Notes under the pieces: model-generated
The model's database searches: none
Told to the model about the DNA's origin: nothing
What the model saw: only the letters and a program-made list of their open reading frames with translations
Program-made: the position numbers and the translations under genes
Source: CAZESH01 sp964514665
GTDB taxonomy: Bacteria > Bacillota > Bacilli > Paenibacillales > KCTC-25726
Assembly (NCBI GenBank): GCA_964514665.1
Contig: CAZESH010000198.1
Span: 1 to 8,217, forward strand
DNA length: 8,217 nt
Direction: 5' to 3'
Shown: positions 1-6,414 of the stretch, one piece after another
Layout: every line of letters starts with the position of its first letter
How positions within the stretch are numbered: position 1 is the first letter of the stretch

Positions 1-389
1 ACCCGATCTTCCTCCAAAGCCTGGATCAGGCGATCCGGTTGAATGTCGGTTATGCGCGCATTGCCATGTACCTCTTCCGTTTTCATTCCCGCCTGCCATC
101 CCGTAAACGAAATCGCCTTGTGCCCCAATTCCTGGACAGCCATTGTTACAAGCGCAACCGACATTTGTTCCCCCGTCGTAAGCAGCATATCCATTTCGCG
201 GGCAGATGGATTTGCAGTTATCCGCTTGGAAAGGTCGATCAGTTCATCCGTTGTGTCGCCCATGGCGGAAACCACGACAACACAGCGATGTCCCTGCGAT
301 TTTTTGTGGACAATGCGCTCCGCGACTTTTCTGATCCGTTCGGCAGATCCGACAGAGCTTCCACCAAATTTCATTACAAATAAAGCCAA
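1..389 (-). CDS. lysC: Aspartate kinase (aspartokinase), N-terminal part, cut by the window start
   Basis: Aspartokinase phosphorylates L-aspartate with ATP, the first step to lysine, threonine, methionine and diaminopimelate. The 129 codons present were read on the minus strand. They begin MALFVMKFGGSSVGS, where KFGGSSVG is the family's N-terminal nucleotide-binding signature. They also contain the conserved segments VVVVSAMGDTTDEL, LLTTGEQMS and FTGWQAG. The match to Bacillus aspartokinase II (LysC) is close from memory. The C-terminal kinase region and ACT regulatory domains lie outside the window. I chose the TTG at 389 because GGGAG sits about 8 bases upstream and the resulting N-terminus has the family length; ATG at 374 is the alternative. 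It lies 48 bases behind efp on the same strand with no terminator, so it is probably co-transcribed. That gap is too short for a lysine riboswitch. The family is certain; which isozyme it is remains an inference. Confidence 0.9.
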   Translation of the reverse strand, partial: MALFVMKFGGSSVGSAERIRKVAERIVHKKSQGHRCVVVVSAMGDTTDELIDLSKRITANPSAREMDMLLTTGEQMSVALVTMAVQELGHKAISFTGWQAGMKTEEVHGNARITDIQPDRLIQALEEDR

Positions 390-437
390 ATCAAACACTC
401 CCTACCCAGTGAGGTTTTCTTTAGTCATAAGTTCAAG

Positions 438-995
438 CTACGCGCGGGAGATATATTTGCCTTCCCTTGTATCAATCAGCAGAACGTCTCCCTCGTTGAT
501 AAACAGCGGCACTTGAACGGACAAGCCGGTTTCCACAATCGCACTCTTCGTGGCGCCGGTTGCCGTGTTGCCCTTTATTCCCGGTTCGGTTTCCGTAACC
601 TTCAGCTCCACGCTGTTCGGCATGGTGATTCCGATAATTTCGCCTTGATAGCTCATGATGTTGACGTTCATATTTTCCTTGAGGAATTTAAGCTCCCACT
701 CAATTTGATCGGCATCCAATGTGATTTGGTCAAAGGTTTGGGTATCCATAAAAGTATGCTCGGAACCACTGGCATACAGGTACTGCATCTCTTTGTTTTC
801 CACATGCGCACGGCCGACATTCTCGCCGGCGCGGAATGTTTTTTCCATGATGTTGCCATTTCGCAAATTTTTCAATTTTGAACGGACGAAAGCCGCTCCC
901 TTGCCCGGCTTTACATGCTGAAAATCCTGAACGGTGTAAATATCTCCGTCCACCTCGATCGTTAATCCCGTTTTAAAGTCGTTTACTGAAATCAC
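438..995 (-). CDS. efp: Translation elongation factor P
   Basis: EF-P binds between the P and E sites of stalled ribosomes and promotes peptide bond formation at polyproline stretches. The 185-residue protein has the usual full length and the three beta-barrel layout: a KOW-like N-domain (about 1-63), a central OB domain (about 64-128) and a C-terminal OB domain (about 129-185). The loop HVKPGKGAAF places a lysine at residue 32, the residue that carries the 5-aminopentanol modification in Bacillus subtilis. The C-terminal signature around GNTATGATKSAIVETG is present. The start is GTG at 995, preceded by GGAGGG about 7 bases upstream. It lies 44 bases downstream of the M24 peptidase gene and 48 bases upstream of the aspartokinase gene, all on one strand. 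The peptidase-efp order is the one found in Bacillus. Confidence 0.98.
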   Translation of the reverse strand: MISVNDFKTGLTIEVDGDIYTVQDFQHVKPGKGAAFVRSKLKNLRNGNIMEKTFRAGENVGRAHVENKEMQYLYASGSEHTFMDTQTFDQITLDADQIEWELKFLKENMNVNIMSYQGEIIGITMPNSVELKVTETEPGIKGNTATGATKSAIVETGLSVQVPLFINEGDVLLIDTREGKYISRA

Positions 996-1039
996 GTTTT
1001 TCCCTCCTGCAATTGGTTGATTAGATATGTTCCTCGCCG

Positions 1040-2122
1040 TTAATCAATGACGGTAAAGGCTTTGCTTGCTTTGGTGATGACTTCAATGCCGTTTTGCGTG
1101 ATCACGACGTCGTCCTCGATGCGCACGCCGCCGAATCCGGGGAGATAAATGCCCGGCTCCACCGTCACCACCATGCCCGGTTCGAGCACTGTATCGCCGT
1201 GCATGCTGAGCCGCGGCTGCTCGTGAATTTCCATCCCCAAGCCATGTCCCGTGCCGTGACCGAAGCGATCTCCGTAACCGTACCGTTCGATCACGCCACG
1301 GGCCAAGGCATCCGCTTGTTTCCCCGTCATGCCGGGTTTGATCTGCTCCAGCGCATAAAGCTGTGCTTCCAGAACAATTTCATAAATTTCCTTGTGCTTG
1401 GCCTGCGCTTTTCCCAATACGACCGTCCGGGTGATATCCGAACAATAGCCTTTGTAGTAGGCGCCGTAGTCCATTTTTACAAATTCATCGGCAGCAAGCA
1501 GCCGCTCACTGGCAACGCCATGGGGGAGAGCCGAACGTTCGCCGGAAGCGACAATCGTGTCAAACGAAGTTGAAGACGCACCGTTTTTCCTTACGAAGCA
1601 TTCGATTTCAAGCGCTGCGTCCAGCTCGCTTATGCCCGGCTGCAGAATCCCGAGCAGCCGGGTGTACGTGCGGTCGGCCAAATCCGCAGCCTCACGCAAA
1701 ATGGTCAATTCGCCTTCGTCTTTATACAGACGCAGCTTCTCCACCAAACCGTCCGTAGCAACCAGCTCGATTCCCCGCATGGAACTTTTCATTTTCATAT
1801 ATGTACCATAGCTGACATCCAACTGCTCGAAGGCGAGCTTGGACAAGCCCCATTGGTCCATTTGCCGCTTTACCGAAGCGTATGGATCCGGCAGATGTTC
1901 GATTACCTGGTATTCTTTGGCTTGAACCGGAGCTTGCGACATGTAACGGAAATCGGTAAACAAAACGGCATGCCCAGCCGTAACCAGCACCAAACCGGAG
2001 GTTCCGGTAAAACCGGTCATGTATCTGCGGTTGAATTCGTTCGTGATCAAAAGCGCATCCAAGCCTGCCGCTTCCATTCCCTTGCGCAGCTTGAGCAGAC
2101 GCCTCGCTTCCATATCCATCAC
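1040..2122 (-). CDS. yqhT: M24 family Xaa-Pro aminopeptidase/dipeptidase (YqhT-like)
   Basis: This is a cytosolic dinuclear metallopeptidase predicted to cleave peptide bonds next to proline. The creatinase-type N-domain (about 1-130, with NRRYMTGFTG) precedes a pita-bread catalytic domain. All five metal ligands are visible, numbered from the GTG: Asp218 (KMDYG), Asp229 (CSDITRT), His293 (GHGTGHGLG), Glu322 (TVEPGIY) and Glu336 (VRIEDD). The 360-residue length fits the family. The GTG at 2122 overlaps the aroQ stop by 4 bases. The in-frame ATG at 2113 is a good alternative, because AAGGG lies about 8 bases before it and the protein would begin MEARRLLKLRK like its relatives. Overlap with aroQ implies translational coupling. 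In Bacillus this position holds yqhT (papA). Xaa-Pro dipeptidase and aminopeptidase P activities cannot be told apart from sequence alone. Confidence 0.93.
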   Translation of the reverse strand: MMDMEARRLLKLRKGMEAAGLDALLITNEFNRRYMTGFTGTSGLVLVTAGHAVLFTDFRYMSQAPVQAKEYQVIEHLPDPYASVKRQMDQWGLSKLAFEQLDVSYGTYMKMKSSMRGIELVATDGLVEKLRLYKDEGELTILREAADLADRTYTRLLGILQPGISELDAALEIECFVRKNGASSTSFDTIVASGERSALPHGVASERLLAADEFVKMDYGAYYKGYCSDITRTVVLGKAQAKHKEIYEIVLEAQLYALEQIKPGMTGKQADALARGVIERYGYGDRFGHGTGHGLGMEIHEQPRLSMHGDTVLEPGMVVTVEPGIYLPGFGGVRIEDDVVITQNGIEVITKASKAFTVID

Positions 2123-2565
2123 CCTTTTTGTTCAAGATATCGTTTGAGCGCCATCAAGGCAAGCTCATAACCGTAAGCGCCAAAGCCGGCTATTTGACCG
2201 ATCATCAACGGGGCAAGCACAGAGATGTGGCGGAAAGCTTCTCTTTGATGAATATTGGACAAATGAATCTCGATCGCAGGAATCGATACCGATCCGAAGG
2301 CGTCCCGCAAAGCATAGCTGTAATGCGTAAACGCTCCTGGATTGACAATGATTCCGTCGATCCGACCGTACGCCTGATGAAGCCTGTTGATCAATTCTCC
2401 CTCCACATTTGATTGAAAGAACTCCAACTGCAATCCACCCAAGCTGTCCGCCAGTTTAACAAGCTGCTCCTCAATATCGGCAAGCGACAGCCTCCCGTAT
2501 ACCTCGGGCTCGCGGATTCCGAGCATATTCAAGTTCGGCCCGTTTAATACCAGCACTTTTTTCAT
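2119..2565 (-). CDS. aroQ: 3-dehydroquinate dehydratase, type II
   Basis: It converts 3-dehydroquinate to 3-dehydroshikimate in the shikimate pathway to aromatic amino acids and folate. The 148-residue length is standard for the dodecameric type II enzyme. The N-terminal LNGPNLNMLG signature is present, followed by the flexible lid with Arg18 and catalytic Tyr23 (EVYG). Then come Asn75 in NPGAFTHYSYALRDA and catalytic His101 in EIHLSN, with R110-type REAFRHIS after it. The ATG at 2565 has AAGGTG about 8 bases upstream. The stop overlaps the start of the downstream peptidase gene. A promoter can be proposed in the 67-base gap to yqhR, which ends on the same strand. This is the yqhS/aroQ position of the Bacillus cluster. 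Confidence 0.97.
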   Translation of the reverse strand: MKKVLVLNGPNLNMLGIREPEVYGRLSLADIEEQLVKLADSLGGLQLEFFQSNVEGELINRLHQAYGRIDGIIVNPGAFTHYSYALRDAFGSVSIPAIEIHLSNIHQREAFRHISVLAPLMIGQIAGFGAYGYELALMALKRYLEQKG

Positions 2566-2579
2566 GCCATCACACCTTC

Positions 2580-2593
2580 AGTTGTTTTCAACT
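2580..2593. other. Short perfect inverted repeat at the predicted aroQ transcript start
   Basis: AGTTG-TTTT-CAACT is a 5-bp perfect stem with a 4-base loop. It lies between the proposed aroQ -10 box and its ribosome binding site, at or just after the expected transcription start. It could be an operator or a 5'-end RNA hairpin, but a 5-bp stem also arises by chance. Confidence 0.3.
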
Positions 2594-2598
2594 AACTT

Positions 2599-2628
2599 AT
2601 TGTAACATAGGTGCTTGCAATTTGAGAA
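2599..2628 (-). promoter_or_regulatory. Predicted SigA-type promoter for the aroQ operon
   Basis: On the minus strand a TACAAT -10 box (2599-2604, 5 of 6 to consensus) follows a TTCTCA -35 box (2623-2628, 4 of 6) with 18 bases between. The predicted start, near 2592, is about 27 bases before the aroQ ATG. The -35 box lies close to the yqhR stop at 2633. The -10 is good and the -35 weak. Confidence 0.45.
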
Positions 2629-2632
2629 TGAT

Positions 2633-3124
2633 TTATTGCTGTACAGGTTCGCGAAGCCTTTCATCCGTAAACTCATTGGCAATCGTGTAGCCGATGAACA
2701 CTCCCCACATCAGAAAAAGGCTGCCGTCGCTGATCAGACTGTTGCCATCCGACAATCCCGGCGGCTTCATCATTCCCGTCAGCGGGCCGATCAAGAGATA
2801 GAGCATTGCCCACCAGGCGGCTCCATAGTAAATTCCCGGCCACGGTCCTCTCGCTTTCCCCAATAAAATCATATAGAGAAAAGCTGCGACAATCGAGAAC
2901 AAGATGAAGGAAGCCCACCCGATCAAGTGTCCGCTCCACGTCACTACAGCCGCGTGATCCATAAACGGCTCAACCAAAAAAGCCGGCGGAACCTTGGTGA
3001 ATTTCAATATAAACAGGAATAGCTTAAGCAAACCCCAAATCACTCCTGCATAAAATCCGGTATGCAGCGCATACATCCAACGGTTCGTTTTGCGCACGGT
3101 TTGCCTGTTGCTTGCTCCGCTCAT
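2633..3124 (-). CDS. yqhR: Integral membrane protein, YqhR family
   Basis: This is a conserved membrane protein with no established function. With the start chosen here it has 163 residues. Four hydrophobic stretches are visible at about 18-42, 61-87, 96-117 and 133-149, and the first follows a basic N-terminus (RQTVRKTNR). The third and fourth flank a loop with PPGLSDG. The ORF could extend to 3178, but the ATG at 3124 is preceded by AGAGG at the right distance. The longer form would add a charged, unconserved-looking stretch and run through the proposed promoter. It is identified mainly by position between yqhQ and aroQ and by its four-helix build, both as in Bacillus. It is transcribed in the same direction as aroQ and diverges from yqhQ. 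Confidence 0.82.
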   Translation of the reverse strand: MSGASNRQTVRKTNRWMYALHTGFYAGVIWGLLKLFLFILKFTKVPPAFLVEPFMDHAAVVTWSGHLIGWASFILFSIVAAFLYMILLGKARGPWPGIYYGAAWWAMLYLLIGPLTGMMKPPGLSDGNSLISDGSLFLMWGVFIGYTIANEFTDERLREPVQQ

Positions 3125-3165
3125 GGGATCGCCTCTTTCCCCTGTGTGATGTAAATGTGATTTCC

Positions 3166-3194
3166 TTATTATGTTCAATGCAGCGGTTTGTAAA
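3166..3194 (-). promoter_or_regulatory. Predicted promoter for yqhR
   Basis: On the minus strand a TTTACA -35 box (3189-3194, 5 of 6) is followed 15 bases later by CATAAT (3168-3173, 5 of 6), or 17 bases later by TAATAA (3166-3171). It sits about 40 bases before the yqhR ATG. Spacing is ideal only for the poorer -10. Confidence 0.4.
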
Positions 3195-3196
3195 CA

Positions 3197-3226
3197 GTGG
3201 CAATCGAACGGGGAATCAGATACAAT
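3197..3226 (+). promoter_or_regulatory. Predicted SigA-type promoter for yqhQ-yqhP
   Basis: A GTGGCA -35 box (4 of 6) and a TACAAT -10 box (3221-3226, 5 of 6) are separated by 18 bases. This gives a leader of roughly 50 bases before yqhQ. Its -35 box lies 3 bases from the oppositely oriented yqhR -35 box. Confidence 0.45.
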
Positions 3227-3284
3227 AGAAGGCGACGGAAAAGATCAAATCATCGTCACATATCGGGAGAAGAGGGTGAAAGGG

Positions 3285-4277
3285 TTGCCGCAAAAAGCAA
3301 ATGGCATCTATGGCGGACAGGCTGTGATCGAAGGCGTCATGTTTGCAGGAAAAACGGTAAATGTAACGGCTGTGCGCCGTAAAAATAATGAGATCGAGTA
3401 TTTTGAGGTTGCCAAATCGGAGAAAAATTGGGTGAAGCTGCTGAAGAAGATACCGCTGCTGCGGGGGATCGTCGGCATCATCGATTCCAGCGCCAAGGGT
3501 TCACAGCATTTGACCTTTTCCGCGGAGGCTTATGCGGAGGATGAGGAAGAAGAGGGAAACAAAGATGGTGAAGGCCTCAAAAAGCCCGAGACTCAGCAGA
3601 AGCCAGAGAAAAAAGAATCGATGTTTTCCAATTTCTCCGTCATATTAAGCGTTGCCGTTGTCGGCGTTTTGTCGTTTATTTTCGGAAAATTGATTTTCAC
3701 GCTGGTTCCCGTTTTTGTGGAAAGCCTGCTGTTTAAAAACGCCTTTCAAAACCAGATCCTGCATAATCTGATTGAAGGCGTGATCAAGATTATTCTGCTT
3801 TTGGTATATTTATATGTAATTTCGCAAACCCCGTTGATCAAACGTTTATTCCAGTATCACGGTGCAGAGCACAAAGTCATCAGCTGCTATGAAGCCGGAC
3901 TCGAGCTGAATGTCGCCAATGTGCAAAAATTCAACACCCTGCATTACCGCTGCGGAAGCAGCTTCATTGTACTGACCGTCATTATCGGTGTTATTATTTA
4001 TTCCTTTGTTTCATACGATACGCTATGGGAACGGATTATTCAACGCATCATCCTGCTGCCGCTGGTTATCGGCGTTTCTTATGAGGTGCTGAGACTGACC
4101 AACAGTGTAAGGGACATTCCGGTATTGCGCGTACTCGGTTATCCCGGGCTTTGGCTTCAGCTTCTGACCACCAAGCAGCCGAACGACCAGCAGGTGGAAG
4201 TGGCAATCGCTTCCTTTCAACGCATGCTCGAACTGGAATCGAAAAATTTGGCGTCGCAGCCGACTTTTATCAGGTAA
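3285..4277 (+). CDS. yqhQ: DUF1385 membrane protein YqhQ
   Basis: YqhQ is a conserved membrane protein of the DUF1385 family, sometimes annotated as a metal-dependent enzyme; its reaction is not established. The N-terminal signature GIYGGQAVIEGVMFAGK is clear. A very acidic, low-complexity linker (about residues 82-110, EDEEEEGNKDGEG) follows, then hydrophobic helices at about 115-145, 165-185, 225-245 and 250-270. The motif YHGAEHKVISCYE starts at residue 191 and HYRCGSSF lies after it; their His, Glu and Cys could bind metal. The ORF is open from 3171, but I chose the TTG at 3285 because GAGGGTGA lies about 5 bases before it, giving 330 residues, near the Bacillus length. GTG at 3276 is an alternative with its own GGGAG. 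It lies 20 bases before the yqhP-like gene in one operon. Confidence 0.9.
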   Translation: MPQKANGIYGGQAVIEGVMFAGKTVNVTAVRRKNNEIEYFEVAKSEKNWVKLLKKIPLLRGIVGIIDSSAKGSQHLTFSAEAYAEDEEEEGNKDGEGLKKPETQQKPEKKESMFSNFSVILSVAVVGVLSFIFGKLIFTLVPVFVESLLFKNAFQNQILHNLIEGVIKIILLLVYLYVISQTPLIKRLFQYHGAEHKVISCYEAGLELNVANVQKFNTLHYRCGSSFIVLTVIIGVIIYSFVSYDTLWERIIQRIILLPLVIGVSYEVLRLTNSVRDIPVLRVLGYPGLWLQLLTTKQPNDQQVEVAIASFQRMLELESKNLASQPTFIR

Positions 4278-4297
4278 CGAAGACGGAGGGTTAATGA

Positions 4298-4567
4298 ATG
4301 AAGAGCGGACAGAAGATGCTTACATGGATCATCATCATTTTGATTGCCATCGGACTCCTTCGCAGCCTGCTGACTTCACCTCAGGTTCTGATTATGGTGC
4401 TGGTGTTCGGGACTGTATTCCTGCTGTATAAATTCCCGCCGAATAAATGGAAACTTGGCAGGCCAAAGTTTTACAAAAACAAAAAGGTCAACAGCAAGAA
4501 AGCAAAATTCACCGTGATTAATGGCAATAAAAATGACGGAGAGGATGAGCCTCCCCGTTACCATTAA
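4298..4567 (+). CDS. yqhP: Small membrane protein in the yqhP position
   Basis: This 89-residue protein has two hydrophobic stretches, at about 8-25 and 29-44. A strongly basic, lysine- and asparagine-rich soluble tail (about 46-80) follows, ending in an acidic GEDEPPRYH segment. With positive charge at both ends the likely form is a two-helix hairpin with a cytoplasmic tail. The ATG at 4298 follows GGAGGG by 7 bases; the nearby ATG at 4294 is out of frame. It starts 20 bases after yqhQ, so the two are surely one transcript. The gene symbol rests on its place between yqhQ and yqhO, not on recognised sequence. The function is unknown. Confidence 0.72.
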   Translation: MKSGQKMLTWIIIILIAIGLLRSLLTSPQVLIMVLVFGTVFLLYKFPPNKWKLGRPKFYKNKKVNSKKAKFTVINGNKNDGEDEPPRYH

Positions 4568-4580
4568 TGCATGACGGTCC

Positions 4581-5528
4581 TTACTTAATCGCCCGCAAAT
4601 ATTGTTCGTATTTGTTCAGATAGCCGGAGATCGACCAATCCCTGAAAAATTGCTCGGCCGCATCCATTCCGGATTGAAAAATCTCCATGCTTTTTTCCTT
4701 GCCGAGATCGAATTGGGTCGTATAAACGCCTGGCGTCTCTACGTTGATGGTGCGGAATCGGTGCACCTCTTCAATATACTTTTCATCATGCGCGTCCATC
4801 ATTGTGGAAAACAATGCGCGCAGCATCGTCAAGGGTCCGTGGATTTCCCGCGGACTCTTCTCATTTTTTCCCACCAGATTAAAGCCGAGCACAGGCGTGA
4901 TCTTCTTCTTCTGCTCATTTTCTTTGTCGAATATCCACAAGGGAAAATTACTGAGAATGCCTCCGTCGACAATATAAATGTATTTGGCTTTATAGCCGGA
5001 CGGCGAGTTTTTGATCATCACCGGATCAAAGAAAAAAGGCAGGCTCGTGCTCATTCGAACCGCCTTGGCCACCTCCAATTTTTGCGGATTATAACCGTAT
5101 CTGGCAATGCCGTCCGGCAATATCAGCAGCTTTCCCATGGAAATATCGGAGGCGATGATTTGCAGCTTGCCCTGTTCCAAATCGGCGAAGGTGCGGATTC
5201 CTTTGGCCTGCAGTTTGTTTTTAATCCAATATTCCAGTCTATCTCCCGAATAAAGGCCTTTTTTCAGTATCAGGCGAACGCCTTCGCCGATATAAGGGAC
5301 GCGGTGCCATCCGGAACGATGGAGAAATGAGTTAAAAGGTGTATGAAGAATCAAATCCTTGATTTCATCCGCCGAGTAGCCCGCGGCTAATAACGAGGCG
5401 ATAATCGCCCCTGAGGAAGTGCCGGCCACTTTGGAGAAAATAATGCCGTGCTGCTCCGCCGTTTTTACCGCTCCGGCCAAAGCTATGGCCTTCACTCCCC
5501 CCCCTTCAAATACCGCATGAACATTCAA
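4581..5528 (-). CDS. yqhO: Patatin-like phospholipase (YqhO, RssA-like)
   Basis: This is a predicted serine acyl hydrolase of the patatin/RssA family, probably acting on lipid esters; the substrate is unknown. The oxyanion loop EGGGVKAIALAG is at residues 8-19. The nucleophile elbow GTSSG puts the serine at 38, and the DGG motif puts the dyad aspartate at 188, so the catalytic set is complete. The product is 315 residues. The ORF is open to 5648, but the TTG at 5528 follows GGAGG at a good distance and gives the family's N-terminus just before the oxyanion loop. The upstream extension is unlike the family and runs across a strong hairpin. Eight consecutive G bases encode the glycine loop. It converges on the yqhP-like gene with a 13-base gap and may be read with the two spore-like genes upstream. 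Confidence 0.92.
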   Translation of the reverse strand: MNVHAVFEGGGVKAIALAGAVKTAEQHGIIFSKVAGTSSGAIIASLLAAGYSADEIKDLILHTPFNSFLHRSGWHRVPYIGEGVRLILKKGLYSGDRLEYWIKNKLQAKGIRTFADLEQGKLQIIASDISMGKLLILPDGIARYGYNPQKLEVAKAVRMSTSLPFFFDPVMIKNSPSGYKAKYIYIVDGGILSNFPLWIFDKENEQKKKITPVLGFNLVGKNEKSPREIHGPLTMLRALFSTMMDAHDEKYIEEVHRFRTINVETPGVYTTQFDLGKEKSMEIFQSGMDAAEQFFRDWSISGYLNKYEQYLRAIK

Positions 5529-5541
5529 AAAGGCACCCCTC

Positions 5542-5585
5542 CCGCATAAAACCGCTAAAAACACACTTTTTACCGTTTTATGCGG
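5542..5585. other. Strong hairpin abutting the yqhO ribosome binding site
   Basis: CCGCATAAAAC (5542-5552) pairs perfectly with GTTTTATGCGG (5575-5585). Inside it, TAAAAA (5556-5561) pairs with TTTTTA (5567-5572) around a CACAC loop, with one extra G-C pair and small bulges. In the yqhO-sense RNA the last two G of the stem are also the first two bases of the GGGAGGGG ribosome binding site. It lies between the stop at 5599 of the preceding gene and yqhO. No T-run follows immediately on either strand, so it does not look like a standard terminator. Confidence 0.7.
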
Positions 5586-5598
5586 AAACAGGTTTGCC

Positions 5599-5838
5599 CT
5601 ATCCCATTTTCGGAAAATTATTTTGATCCAGCTTAGGCAGACGTTCATAATCGTTCAGTACTGCTCCGGCTCTCGGGAACACATTTTTGTCGTGAATGTT
5701 GCCGAGTCCTTGATTGTGCTTGGAGCGGCTTTCAAAATCCTCGAGAAAATTATTGCCGATACTGAAGACCGATGCTTCCTCGATTGTTCCGATCCGGATA
5801 TTGCCGATATAAAATGAAGTGGATAATGTCGATGTCAT
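5599..5838 (-). CDS. Small GerPA/GerPF-like spore protein, second gene of the minus-strand pair
   Basis: This 79-residue protein has alternating beta-type segments. An N-terminal YIGNIRIGTIEEASVFSIG stretch is followed by SRSKHNQGLGNIHDKN and a C-terminal LDQN. The layout, 'I.IG.I....SVF.IG', then a basic segment, then G-x-I-x-D-K-N, resembles small spore germination proteins of the GerPA/GerPF/YpzD type. It is shared with the neighbouring genes at 5835, 6166 and 6411. There is no signal peptide or membrane helix. Its ATG overlaps the stop of the preceding gene (ATGA) and has no clear ribosome binding site, so translation is probably coupled. The next gene on this strand, yqhO, starts 70 bases after the stop. 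The family call is from pattern recognition by eye and is moderate in strength. The role is inferred only: the spore coat or inner spore permeability. Confidence 0.6.
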   Translation of the reverse strand: MTSTLSTSFYIGNIRIGTIEEASVFSIGNNFLEDFESRSKHNQGLGNIHDKNVFPRAGAVLNDYERLPKLDQNNFPKMG

Positions 5839-6035
5839 CGGGCAGCGCCGCCATTTTTGTTCTTGATCAGGATGCTGCCCATCGTCATATTTTGGTCTCC
5901 GCGGAGATTCCCCATCGCTTGCTGCAGAATCTTTCTGCTGCTGTGCCGGCTGTGGACATTCGTCCTGCCCCAGAAAATTCCCGAATTATTCAACAATTGA
6001 TTGACCTTTATATCGTTTAAGGACATTTTCAACAT
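5835..6035 (-). CDS. Small GerPA/GerPF-like spore protein, first gene of the minus-strand pair
   Basis: This 66-residue protein begins MLKMSLNDIKVNQ and continues NNSGIFWGRTNVHSRHSS, then GNLRGDQN. The IxV....SGIF and GxxxGDxN spacing matches the first domain of the gene at 6411 (IQVQTMQRQSGIF, GSVSGDGN), so the two are probably paralogs. It ends earlier than the others, with GGAAR, and lacks the C-terminal aspartate motif. An AAGGTGAT ribosome binding site precedes the start closely; ATG 6035, TTG 6032 and ATG 6026 are all possible. It diverges from the gene at 6166 across 130 bases and overlaps the next gene by 4 bases. The family call is tentative, and nothing in the sequence gives a biochemical function. 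Confidence 0.55.
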   Translation of the reverse strand: MLKMSLNDIKVNQLLNNSGIFWGRTNVHSRHSSRKILQQAMGNLRGDQNMTMGSILIKNKNGGAAR

Positions 6036-6108
6036 GCATCACCTTATGGGATTATCCTATTCGGGCGTTTGCCCAGTTGACACCCATATTTCCATCCGGG
6101 CTGCTGTC

Positions 6109-6136
6109 ACCACTGCCCAATCGGACTCATAGAGTG
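6109..6136 (+). promoter_or_regulatory. Possible SigK-type (mother-cell) promoter for the gene at 6166
   Basis: An AC dinucleotide (6109-6110) is followed 17 bases later by CATAGAGTG (6128-6136). The SigK pattern known from Bacillus is AC, 16-17 bases, CATAnnnTA; here the last base of the -10 differs. It is placed about 30 bases before the ATG. The motif is short and degenerate, so this is suggestive only. Confidence 0.35.
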
Positions 6137-6165
6137 AAGTAAATAGCTTTAAAGGAGATTTTGCA

Positions 6166-6414
6166 ATGCCATCAGTAATCAATCTCGGTGTGATCAATGT
6201 CAATACCCCCCAGCAGAATTCATCCGTATTTGTAGGCGAAGCCATCGTAACCGGCATGGACGCCAATATGAAATTCAATACAGGGCACGCCGGAACATTC
6301 GGCTTTTTCAACGCGATAGTTGCAAATTTCAACTACAACATGGACGGATTTGAACTGGCCGATGGCAACATGAACGATCAAGACTTTAAACCGAATATTG
6401 GTGGCAACCTATGA
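6166..6414 (+). CDS. GerPA/GerPF-like small spore protein
   Basis: This 82-residue protein has the form seen in small spore germination proteins. INLGVINVN at the N-terminus is followed by QNSSVFVGE (17-25), a TGMDAN segment, a GTFGFFN segment, NFNYN (54-58) and an acidic NDQDF near the end. It contains no charged catalytic-looking residues, signal peptide or membrane helix, and is probably a structural beta protein. The ATG at 6166 follows AAAGGAG by 8 bases, an excellent site. Its stop overlaps the ATG of the next gene by 4 bases (ATGA). It is strikingly similar to the second domain of that next gene: NSSVFVG, TGMDAN and NFNYN are shared. A SigK-like promoter precedes it. In Bacillus the GerP proteins affect spore permeability to germinants; this role is carried over here by inference only. 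Confidence 0.72.
   Translation: MPSVINLGVINVNTPQQNSSVFVGEAIVTGMDANMKFNTGHAGTFGFFNAIVANFNYNMDGFELADGNMNDQDFKPNIGGNL

Noticed and set aside
390..437. Lysine riboswitch before the aspartokinase
   Set aside because: Only 48 bases are available, far shorter than an L-box, and no such structure is visible.
43..516. Plus-strand open frame of 157 codons
   Set aside because: It runs antisense to the aspartokinase and the end of efp, both clear, and its product has no family features.
1094..1573. Plus-strand open frame of 159 codons
   Set aside because: It is antisense to the catalytic domain of the M24 peptidase; its composition is that of a complementary-strand shadow.
4568..4580. Bidirectional terminator between the yqhP-like gene and yqhO
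   Set aside because: The 13-base gap and its flanks show no GC-rich stem with a T-run.
4602..5330. Long plus-strand open frame of 242 codons
   Set aside because: It is antisense to the patatin gene, which has all family motifs. It has no ribosome binding site and no recognisable protein features.
5790..5845. Alternative +1 frame of the gene at 5835 giving PDDIDIIHF, resembling the family's terminal Asp motif
   Set aside because: The existing stop forms an exact ATGA overlap with the next gene, as in the 6166/6411 pair, so the gene end looks native. The short match may be chance.
6062..6076. GGGC-GTTT-GCCC hairpin between the divergent spore-like genes
   Set aside because: A 4-bp stem with no T-run and no relation to a start or promoter is too small to interpret.
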